Source of the DNA: CBDCGV01 sp965216955
GTDB taxonomy: Bacteria > Bacteroidota > Bacteroidia > Chitinophagales > JADIYW01
NCBI GenBank assembly: GCA_965216955.1
Contig: CBDCGV010000018.1
Location: forward strand, 434,001 to 498,000
Direction of reading: 5' to 3'
DNA: 64,000 nucleotides
Below the pieces are notes generated by a model. That model was not told the origin of the DNA, did no database searches, and was given only the letters and a program-made list of their open reading frames with translations. The position numbers and the translations under genes were made by a program. Each line of letters starts with the position of its first letter. Position 1 is the first letter of the stretch. Positions 43,879 to 51,346 of the stretch are shown here, piece after piece.

Positions 43879-45279
43879 ATGACAAAAATTAAGTTTGGAA
43901 CAGATGGGTGGCGAGCGATTATAGCAAAGGATTATACAACTGATAATGTAGCAAGAGTAGCAAAAGCAACAGCTATGTGGGTTAAAGAACGTTATAATAA
44001 CCCAACTATAGTAATTGGTCACGATTGCCGATTCGGAGGTCCTCTTTTTATGGAAACAGTAACAAAAGTCTTATGTGGAGAAGGCATAAAGGTTTTTGTT
44101 TCAGAGGGCATTACCTCCACACCTATGATTTCTTTAGCGGCAAACAGATTAAATTGTGCAATGGGGGTGGTAATAACTGCAAGCCATAACCCTCATACTT
44201 ATAGCGGATACAAATTAAAATCTACTTATGGAGGCCCAACCATTCCTAAAGAAATAGAAGAAATTGAAAACTTAATACCTGAAAAAGCTACAGTTCCAAG
44301 TACTTCTATCGACAAATACATATCACAACAATTGGTTGAAAAAATAGATTTGGAAACGATGTATTTTAATCATGTTGAAGCAAGCTTTGATATGAATAAA
44401 ATCAAAAACTCGGGAATGGTTTTCGCCTATGATGCGATGTATGGCGCCGGACAAAAAATTGTTAGAAGGTTAATTCCTGATATTGTACATCTACATTGTG
44501 ACGAAAACCCTTCCTTTAAAGGACAGGCCCCCGAGCCACTACATCGAAATTTATTAGAGTTTTCTGAGTTGATTAAAAATTCAACAGATATTGACTTTGG
44601 ATTTGCCAATGATGGAGATGCCGATCGAATTGGTATTTACGATGCCAAGGGAAATTTTATAGACAGTCATCATGTATTGCTTTTACTTATCCATTATTTG
44701 CATAAGTACAAAGGAATGAACGGAAAAGTAGTGGTTTCTTTTTCCGTTTCAGGACGAATAAAAAAAATGTGTGAGGCTTATAATTTACCGTTAGAAGTTA
44801 CCAAAATAGGTTTCAAATATATCTGTGAAATTATGGTAAATGAAGATGTATTGGTTGGTGGAGAAGAATCTGGAGGTATAGCCATTAAAGGACATGTTCC
44901 AGAAAGAGATGGTGTTTGGAATGCACTGGTTATTATGGAGTTTATGGCAAAAACAGGAAAATCACTTCAAGAACTCATTGAGGAAGTATATGAAATCACT
45001 GGTGCTTTTGCCTTTGAAAGAGATGATTTACATATAAACAACGAATTAAAGTCTTCAATTATAGAAAACTGTAAATCAGGAAAATACGATTCTTTTGGAG
45101 ACTACAAAATTAAAAGTATTGAAACCATAGATGGGTTTAAATTTTATTTAAACGATGACTCTTGGGTTATGATTCGTCCTTCAGGAACTGAGCCTGTGCT
45201 AAGAGTCTATTGCGAGAGTAATACAGCTGAAGAAGTAAGAAAAATACTGGATGCCACTAAAACAACGTTATTAGGATAG
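43879..45279 (+). CDS. phosphoglucomutase/phosphomannomutase family protein
   Basis: A 466-residue alpha-D-phosphohexomutase. The phosphoserine loop is TASHNPHTYSGYK with Ser102, the metal loop is NDGDADRIGIYD, the sugar-binding loop GGEESGGI, and the phosphate-binding loop RPSGTEPVLRVYCE. Start ATG 43879 precedes KIKFGTDGWRA, the family's usual N-terminus. Glucose versus mannose (or glucosamine) phosphate preference cannot be read. Its stop overlaps the GTG of the next gene (TAGTG), so the two are coupled. Confidence 0.93.
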   Translation: MTKIKFGTDGWRAIIAKDYTTDNVARVAKATAMWVKERYNNPTIVIGHDCRFGGPLFMETVTKVLCGEGIKVFVSEGITSTPMISLAANRLNCAMGVVITASHNPHTYSGYKLKSTYGGPTIPKEIEEIENLIPEKATVPSTSIDKYISQQLVEKIDLETMYFNHVEASFDMNKIKNSGMVFAYDAMYGAGQKIVRRLIPDIVHLHCDENPSFKGQAPEPLHRNLLEFSELIKNSTDIDFGFANDGDADRIGIYDAKGNFIDSHHVLLLLIHYLHKYKGMNGKVVVSFSVSGRIKKMCEAYNLPLEVTKIGFKYICEIMVNEDVLVGGEESGGIAIKGHVPERDGVWNALVIMEFMAKTGKSLQELIEEVYEITGAFAFERDDLHINNELKSSIIENCKSGKYDSFGDYKIKSIETIDGFKFYLNDDSWVMIRPSGTEPVLRVYCESNTAEEVRKILDATKTTLLG

Positions 45280-46253
45280 TGAAAACACGAATTACCTTAG
45301 TTCTATTAATCAGTCTCACCACTATATTTTCGGGGAAAGCTCAAGAAGATAGTTCAAGGCAAAAAATAGGTGTTTTTAAGCCTTATAAATTCTTTGCCCC
45401 TTCTCCAGTTTTAAACAAACCCAGAGTTTATACCATTACTGGGGCCATTGCGGGACTGTATACCATCTCAAATATCTGGTGGTCAAGTACATGGTATTCT
45501 CAGTTTGAAAAAGACAAGTTTCATTTTTTTAACGATGCTTCCGAATGGCTCCAAATGGATAAAGCTGCGCACGCGTTTAATGCCTATTTTTTATCCAGAT
45601 GGGGAACAAGCATGTATCGTTGGGCAGGTGTTGATGATAAAAAAGCAATGTGGATTGGTTTTGGGGCAGCAAATGCTTGGCAGCTATCCATTGAAATACA
45701 AGATGCTTTTTCTGAAAGATGGGGTTTCTCATTAACAGATTTAGCAGCCAATATAGGTGGATCTTTAATTTATATTGCGCAAGAATATTTATGGCAAGAC
45801 CAGCGGTTTACAATAAAAATGTCTGCTTTTCCTGTAGATTACCCTGAAGCTTATAAAGAACGAACTGATGATCTATATGGCAATACCATTAGTGAGTTGC
45901 TCTTAAAAGATTATAATGCTATGACCTTTTGGGTAACGGCTACCCCAAGATCTTTTATAAAAAGAGAAAATAGTAAGTTTCCTAAATGGATTGGTGTTTC
46001 ATTTGGGTACGGTGCACATAATCTTTATGGAGGGTTTTCCAATACATGGGAAGAAGATGGTGTGGAAATGACTGCCGATATTGACCGCATAAGACAATTT
46101 TATCTTTCTGCTGATATCGATTGGACTAAAATACCTGTAAAAAGCAACGCAGTTAAAACACTGTTTCAAATATTAAACATTGTCAAACTTCCATTTCCTG
46201 CTGTTGAATTTAATACGGACGGTTCTGTAGAATGGAAATGGCTAAAGTTTTAA
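45279..46253 (+). CDS. DUF2279-family exported protein (YfiM-like)
   Basis: A 324-residue protein of the DUF2279/YfiM family. It begins with a signal peptide (RITLVLLISLTTIFSGKAQ). DKAAHAFNAYFLSRW and WQLSIEIQDAFSERWGFSLTDLAANIGGSLIYIAQEY, the family's conserved Asp/His/Glu-bearing helices, lie in residues of about 85-170. The C-terminal half is beta-rich, possibly a small barrel. Function is unknown. The start GTG at 45279 shares a base with the phosphohexomutase stop. Confidence 0.83.
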   Translation: MKTRITLVLLISLTTIFSGKAQEDSSRQKIGVFKPYKFFAPSPVLNKPRVYTITGAIAGLYTISNIWWSSTWYSQFEKDKFHFFNDASEWLQMDKAAHAFNAYFLSRWGTSMYRWAGVDDKKAMWIGFGAANAWQLSIEIQDAFSERWGFSLTDLAANIGGSLIYIAQEYLWQDQRFTIKMSAFPVDYPEAYKERTDDLYGNTISELLLKDYNAMTFWVTATPRSFIKRENSKFPKWIGVSFGYGAHNLYGGFSNTWEEDGVEMTADIDRIRQFYLSADIDWTKIPVKSNAVKTLFQILNIVKLPFPAVEFNTDGSVEWKWLKF

Positions 46254-46279
46254 AAAAAGTCAACTCATCTCTAATCTTT

Positions 46280-47149
46280 CTAATTTTCCTCTGCTACCAA
46301 ACGTTCATACTCAGAGAAATATCTTTTTGCTAGTTCTCTTTGACCTGAAGCATCATAGTGTATCATATCCCAGAAGTCATTTTCTTTATTTATTATAAAC
46401 GGTTCCATCGGGTCTGCATAACCAACTTTATCAAGTCTATTTGGCGTATCCATTATAATTTCCTGCGTCACCCCTCTTAGACTATCCTTTGAGACCCAAA
46501 AAGGCACCATTCCCCCTAAAATAAATGGTGGTGGATCCTCTGTGTTTAAATCTTCTCTCAAATCAATAATAAATGAGTCAAGCTGAACCATAAAGCTGTC
46601 ATTTTCTATGTCACTTTCTCCTTGGTGCCATAGTATTGTTTTAAGTTCACTCCTAGGATAGGTTTTTAGAATTAGGTTGGTTCTATAGATTGCGTCTTTA
46701 TATAAATCATCTCCCTTGTTCCATCTATTATTTATAAACCCAGAGCCACCTAAACCACATAAAATGAGCAAAACCTTAATATCATACTCCTCATTTGCTG
46801 CTTCTAAATAACCATCAGCATATAGTTTTGAGAAAGTCAAAGCAAATCCAATTCGGTCACCAGATCTACCATGATGATCCAAGGGCTCTTTCGCCTCTAC
46901 AATCTTCAAATTTCTTGTATTATCACGCCCTAATTGCTTGATTCGGTAATCTACAGAGTCAATAGAAAAATCTAACCCAACACCTGAATTAGTATTGGAT
47001 TGTCCAGCAACTAATATAATGTCATATTTGATTGAAAGATCGACAATCTCAATTTCTTCTTCCTCTTCTTCCTTTTCAAAATCCCTATCAAGTGTACGAA
47101 CACATCCAAAAAAAATGAGTACAATGATTCCTAAAACAACTCCCCTCAT
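46280..47149 (-). CDS. SASA-type acetylesterase lipoprotein (SGNH hydrolase)
   Basis: A 289-residue lipoprotein (lipobox FFGC, Cys16) with a poly-Glu run (residues of about 27-33) before the enzyme domain. The SGNH/SASA (sialate O-acetylesterase, carbohydrate esterase 6-like) catalytic features are GQSN with Ser51, LWHQGESDI (His/Glu in block III) and a late IHYDASGQRELA carrying the catalytic Asp/His. It probably removes acetyl groups from polysaccharides at the cell surface; the substrate is unknown. It is 5 bp after the methyltransferase gene, so the two may be one operon. Confidence 0.82.
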   Translation of the reverse strand: MRGVVLGIIVLIFFGCVRTLDRDFEKEEEEEEIEIVDLSIKYDIILVAGQSNTNSGVGLDFSIDSVDYRIKQLGRDNTRNLKIVEAKEPLDHHGRSGDRIGFALTFSKLYADGYLEAANEEYDIKVLLILCGLGGSGFINNRWNKGDDLYKDAIYRTNLILKTYPRSELKTILWHQGESDIENDSFMVQLDSFIIDLREDLNTEDPPPFILGGMVPFWVSKDSLRGVTQEIIMDTPNRLDKVGYADPMEPFIINKENDFWDMIHYDASGQRELAKRYFSEYERLVAEEN

Positions 47150-47154
47150 AAATT

Positions 47155-47802
47155 TTAAAACCTTGCTAAAAGTACGTAATAATCAAATATTCGTCCTGGC
47201 TTTAACAAATAAAAGTCGTTTACCTTCATTTCATTATTTAACAACATTGTTTTATACTCTTTTAAATCATATTGATGTGGGTGTAAAGCATCTCCTGGAA
47301 TTGTTCTAAATAGATATTTCAGAAAATGATATCTATGTGCATCTATAGAAAGTATTAAGTAACCATCCTTATTAAGACAAGAAACTAAATGTTTAATTGC
47401 CATATTAATATCCGAAACGTGATTAATCGCATTTAAACAAAAAACGACATCAAATTTCTGTTTAGGTTCATAAATTTCTAGAGACTCATTTATGAAGGTT
47501 ACATTGGGATAGTTACTTATATTGAAGTGCTCTATTTCCTTTTCGTACTTATTCAATAATGGATCGACAGCTATGACTTCTTTATTCTCTAAAATTGTAA
47601 AAATTCCCGCCGGACCACAACCTATATCTAAAATACGTTTAGCACCAGATAAAATTGACTGAGCATTAATCTCCTTGATAAAATGCTCCCAATATCCTTT
47701 TTTCCAAGATAAGTACTCATGAACCGGTTTGTTTCTAAGATAACGTTTCCACCATTTCAACTCCAAAGATTGGGCAATCTTCCATTTTTTTGTTGGCTTC
47801 AT
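47155..47802 (-). CDS. class I SAM-dependent methyltransferase
   Basis: A 215-residue methyltransferase. SAM-binding motif I is RILDIGCGPAGIF and motif II is VIAVDPLLNKYE. The DVVFCLNAINHVSDINMAIKHL region is motif IV, and LNKDGYLILSID is the following strand. The N-terminal basic helix (SLELKWWKRYLRNK) lies ahead of the fold. Substrate unknown. It is co-directional with the SGNH esterase gene, 5 bp apart, and opposite to the RNase P RNA downstream. Confidence 0.87.
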   Translation of the reverse strand: MKPTKKWKIAQSLELKWWKRYLRNKPVHEYLSWKKGYWEHFIKEINAQSILSGAKRILDIGCGPAGIFTILENKEVIAVDPLLNKYEKEIEHFNISNYPNVTFINESLEIYEPKQKFDVVFCLNAINHVSDINMAIKHLVSCLNKDGYLILSIDAHRYHFLKYLFRTIPGDALHPHQYDLKEYKTMLLNNEMKVNDFYLLKPGRIFDYYVLLARF

Positions 47803-47902
47803 TGGAAGCTAAAATATCATATTTAAAGTTAAACGGTCATTAATATACTAGTGATCAAAAACGAATTACCAATAATTTATCTCTTCAAAGCAATCAAAAC
47901 AA

Positions 47903-47910
47903 TACCTTTG
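47903..47910 (+). promoter_or_regulatory. -7 box of the rnpB promoter
   Basis: TACCTTTG is a perfect TAnnTTTG box ending 6 bp before the RNA 5' end predicted from pairing of the terminal helix. Confidence 0.65.
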
Positions 47911-47915
47911 TATCT

Positions 47916-48274
47916 ACAAGCCGCTCTATCGCTATCTATCAACTAGTTTGGTAGATAGAGGAAAGTCCGGGCAGCACAGAGCATCTTACCTCTTAACAGG
48001 AGGTCACATATAAAAATGTGAAGAAAGTGCCACAGAAAATAACCGTCCCGATTTTTTCGGGATAAGGGTGAAAACGTGCGGTAAGAGCGCACGAATCATT
48101 ATGGTAACATATTGATTGGGTAAACCTTAGGAGCTGAAAGATCAAATAAACCAACTTAAGCGTTGCTCGCGCTCGTTGGAGGGTAGATCGCTAGAGCTTG
48201 ATTGTGAGGTCAAGTCTAGATAAATGATAGAGGTCCGCCAGTTGGCGGATACAGAACCCGGCTTATAGGCTTGT
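47916..48274 (+). ncRNA. rnpB: RNase P RNA, bacterial type A
   Basis: The catalytic RNA of RNase P, which trims tRNA 5' leaders. It has the universal core: GAGGAAAGTCCGGGC near the 5' end and CAGAACCCGGCTTATAG near the 3' end. ACAAGCC at the start and GGCTTGT at the end pair to form helix P1 and set the 359-nt limits. A GTCCCGA/TCGGGAT hairpin and a GTGAAAACGTGC region lie between. A T-run follows the 3' end and probably terminates transcription. Ends are predicted, not measured. Confidence 0.95.
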
Positions 48275-48375
48275 TTTTTATTTCACAGTTTGTCAAACCT
48301 GCCATATAGATAAAAGATCATTAACACATTTAAACTTTAATGGGGTTTTAAAGTCTAAAACTTCGGACATATTAT

Positions 48376-48383
48376 TAAGTTTG
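48376..48383 (+). promoter_or_regulatory. putative -7 box of the NtrC-type regulator gene
   Basis: TAAGTTTG matches TAnnTTTG and lies 22 bp before the ATG at 48406. Confidence 0.45.
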
Positions 48384-48405
48384 CATTTTAAAAGAAAATA
48401 CACAC

Positions 48406-49770
48406 ATGCCTAAATTATTGATTGTTGATGATGAACAGAGTATTCGTAATACGCTTAAAGAAATTCTAGAATACGAAAAATTTGATGTTGACGAAGCTGC
48501 CGATGGAAAAGAAGGTTTAACCAAAATCCAAAAAGGTAATTACGATGTTGTCATACTCGATATTAAAATGCCAAAGATGGATGGTCTTGAAGTGCTGGAA
48601 GAAATAAATAAGAAGGGTATCGATGTTCCAATCATTATGTTATCGGGGCATGGAAATTTGGATACAGCAGTAGATGCCGTCAAAAAAGGTGCGTATGATT
48701 ATATTTCAAAACCGCCTGATTTAAACAGATTACTTATCACCATCCGAAATGCGATGGATAAGTCGTCATTGATTACCGAGACAAAAGTATTAAAACGGAA
48801 GGTAAGTAGAACCAGAGATATCATTGGGGAGTCTAATTCAATATTGAAAATTAAAGAAAATATTGAAAAAGTAGCGCCTACAGATGCAAGAGTGCTTGTT
48901 ACTGGAGAAAACGGCTCAGGAAAAGAATTAGTTGCACGGTGGTTACATGAAAAAAGCAATCGGCATAATGGTCCCATTGTAGAAGTTAATTGTGCAGCTA
49001 TACCATCAGAACTTATTGAAAGTGAATTGTTTGGACATGAAAAAGGTGCTTTCACATCAGCAATGAAACAACGCATTGGGAAATTTGAACAAGCCAATGG
49101 AGGCACATTGTTTTTAGATGAAATTGGAGATATGAGTTTGTCTGCCCAAGCTAAAGTTTTGAGGGCTTTACAAGAAAATAAGATTACAAGAGTTGGCGGT
49201 GACAAAGAGATTAAAGTTGATGTACGTGTAGTGGCTGCTACCAATAAAGACTTGCTTCAAGAAATTGATGAGAAAAAGTTTAGAATGGATTTATATCACA
49301 GATTAAGTGTAATATTAATTCATGTCCCTTCTTTAAATGATCGCAAAGATGACATTCCGCTTTTAGTCGATTTTTTCGGCGATGAGATTTGTGGAGAATA
49401 TGGAGTTCCCGTTAAGGAGTTTGAGCCAAAAGCTATAAAAGCACTCCAAAATAGAAACTGGACCGGAAATATAAGAGAATTAAGAAATATCGTTGAAAGA
49501 CTAATCATTATGGGAAACAGCAAAGTTACATTTGAAGATGTACAGGCTTATTGTGGTCCTGATGGCAATGATAAAAATCTTGTATCCGGTACTGTAGATT
49601 ATAGTCGTTTTGGCAATTTCCAGCAATATAAAGATTATACCGAAAAGTGCTTTATAGAATATAAATTAGAGCAAAACGCTTGGAACATTTCAAAAACAGC
49701 AGATGACTTAGAAATGCAGCGCAGCAATTTGTATCAAAAAATGGAAAAATACGGATTGAAGAAAAAATAG
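48406..49770 (+). CDS. NtrC-family response regulator (sigma-54 activator type)
   Basis: A 454-residue regulator in three domains. Residues 1-120: receiver with phospho-acceptor Asp52. Residues of about 140-380: AAA+ with GENGSGKE (Walker A), GGTLFLDEIGDMS (Walker B) and the R-finger region. Residues of about 405-454: Fis-type HTH (ISKTADDLEMQRSNLYQKMEKYG). The sigma-54 contact loop reads GAFTSA (214-219) where GAFTGA is canonical. No histidine kinase gene adjoins it. It is the first gene after rnpB, with its own -7 box. Confidence 0.93.
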   Translation: MPKLLIVDDEQSIRNTLKEILEYEKFDVDEAADGKEGLTKIQKGNYDVVILDIKMPKMDGLEVLEEINKKGIDVPIIMLSGHGNLDTAVDAVKKGAYDYISKPPDLNRLLITIRNAMDKSSLITETKVLKRKVSRTRDIIGESNSILKIKENIEKVAPTDARVLVTGENGSGKELVARWLHEKSNRHNGPIVEVNCAAIPSELIESELFGHEKGAFTSAMKQRIGKFEQANGGTLFLDEIGDMSLSAQAKVLRALQENKITRVGGDKEIKVDVRVVAATNKDLLQEIDEKKFRMDLYHRLSVILIHVPSLNDRKDDIPLLVDFFGDEICGEYGVPVKEFEPKAIKALQNRNWTGNIRELRNIVERLIIMGNSKVTFEDVQAYCGPDGNDKNLVSGTVDYSRFGNFQQYKDYTEKCFIEYKLEQNAWNISKTADDLEMQRSNLYQKMEKYGLKKK

Positions 49771-49812
49771 ATTACAATTATTGAACTAAACTTTTAAAAA
49801 ACAATCTAATTT

Positions 49813-50745
49813 TTACGTTCTTCTTTCTACCTCAAATGTAAAACCTTCTAATGCAAGTGAAGTATTTGGAAAAATTTCTTGTGCTTCATTGAGTAATTCA
49901 TTTAGATCGTAATATTTACTGGAAAAATGACCAATAATCAATTCTCTAACATTGGCCATTTGGGCAATAGTGGCAGCTTGAGAGGAAGTACTATGATACG
50001 TTTGCTTGGCTCTTTCCAAGGCGTTATGCTGAAAAGTTGATTCGTGATATAATAAATCAATCTCCTTGATTATAGGCACTAACTCTTCATCATAAATAGT
50101 ATCGGAACAATAAGCATAAGATCTAGGTTTATAAGGATCAATAGTTAAATCGTTATTAGCAAAAGAACGTCCATTAACATCAATATCTTCCCCGTTTTTA
50201 AGCTTCTTATAATGATCTGAATTCAATTCTAATTCTAAGTTCTGTAGCACTTCTTTATTTATCCTTCTACCGTCTTGTTTCTCTTTAAATAAGAATCCCG
50301 TAGTAGGAATTCTATGCTTTAACGGAAAGCTATACACCTCCATGTTATCATCTTCATAGATCCTATTTACGCCAGTATTATCCGTAAAATGAAAAATAAG
50401 ATTATAATTTAAGCTAACAGAATTACCCCCTGCTGCTAATTGTAACTCTATGATAGATTTCAATTCCTTTGGACCATAAATATTCAGTGGCTTCTCTCTA
50501 CCTAGTAGATGATAGGAAGTAATGATACCAATTAAGCCAAAATAATGATCTCCATGTAAATGACTTATAAAAACATGGTCTATTTTGAAAGGTTTAATAC
50601 TATAATGCACCATTTGCATTTGTGTCCCCTCTCCACAATCAACCAAAAAGACCCTGTTTCTAATCGACACTATTTGCGCAGATGGGTGACGCCCATGCGC
50701 TGGTAGCGCAGAATTGCTCCCCAGTATTTGAACCTCAAATTTCAA
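49813..50745 (-). CDS. rnz: ribonuclease Z
   Basis: A 310-residue metallo-beta-lactamase-fold endonuclease that trims tRNA 3' ends. The metal motif is HLHGDHYFGL; other parts are FLVDCGEGTQMQ, LYHESTF and IIGHFSSKYYD, and the flexible arm (about 170-190) is present. The start is TTG 50745, one base after the STAS gene's stop; a TGA three codons upstream excludes an earlier start. The order STAS-rnz is probably one transcript. Confidence 0.94.
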   Translation of the reverse strand: MKFEVQILGSNSALPAHGRHPSAQIVSIRNRVFLVDCGEGTQMQMVHYSIKPFKIDHVFISHLHGDHYFGLIGIITSYHLLGREKPLNIYGPKELKSIIELQLAAGGNSVSLNYNLIFHFTDNTGVNRIYEDDNMEVYSFPLKHRIPTTGFLFKEKQDGRRINKEVLQNLELELNSDHYKKLKNGEDIDVNGRSFANNDLTIDPYKPRSYAYCSDTIYDEELVPIIKEIDLLYHESTFQHNALERAKQTYHSTSSQAATIAQMANVRELIIGHFSSKYYDLNELLNEAQEIFPNTSLALEGFTFEVERRT

Positions 50746-50746
50746 A

Positions 50747-51115
50747 CTATCCCTTCAAATCACGCTCAAGTTCCTCCATCATAACAAAATCCCTCCCCTC
50801 TTGCACTGTAGGAAAAATGTTCAAAATACCTTCCAATTGAGATATCTTAATTAAACTTTGAACAGGCTCCTTTAAAGAAGACAATACAAAAGTTCCCCCA
50901 GCATCTTTACATAATCGGTTACCAACCAATAACGCACTTAATCCTGACGAATCTATAAATTCGACCATCGAAAGATCTATAATTAAATTTTTATAACCTT
51001 CTGTATTTAAGAAAATTAGCTCTGATTTTAATTCCGGAGCATTCACAGAATTCAATTTATCTTGTTGTACTTCAAATACAACATAAGTATCTTGTTTGTC
51101 AATACTGAATTTCAT
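50747..51115 (-). CDS. STAS-domain protein (anti-sigma factor antagonist-like)
   Basis: A 122-residue STAS domain protein. The phospho-acceptor loop is VEFIDSSGLSALLVG, with Ser at about residues 56-57. The fold order (beta-strand QDTYVVFEVQ, NAPELKSEL, LIIDLSMVEF, LCKDAGGTFVLS) matches SpoIIAA/RsbV. It could be reversed by a kinase, but no anti-sigma kinase or phosphatase gene is near. ATG 51115 is used; a TTG two codons upstream is possible. Directly upstream of rnz. Confidence 0.9.
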   Translation of the reverse strand: MKFSIDKQDTYVVFEVQQDKLNSVNAPELKSELIFLNTEGYKNLIIDLSMVEFIDSSGLSALLVGNRLCKDAGGTFVLSSLKEPVQSLIKISQLEGILNIFPTVQEGRDFVMMEELERDLKG

Positions 51116-51346
51116 ATTCAATTTATTTGTTTCAAAAATAACACTAATACATCAATAAACAATTGTGCCAAAAAAATAAAAACATGTTTGCCAAACAAAA
51201 TATATATTGTAAAGACAATTTGACCATTTTTAACGTTAATTAAGGAACAGTTGAAAACTTTTGGCGGTTATTGTAAGTGCAATTATTATTTTCATGGAAA
51301 ATGTGTCATAAAAAAAGGATGGCAGATTTTTTGATTAATAAAAGAT

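Noticed and set aside
48049..48065. GTCCCGA / TCGGGAT hairpin with T-run loop, looks like a terminator
   Set aside because: It lies inside the RNase P RNA and is one of its internal helices; conserved rnpB sequence continues beyond it.
48699..49244. 181-codon minus-strand frame
   Set aside because: It lies entirely antisense to the NtrC-type regulator, whose domains are complete.
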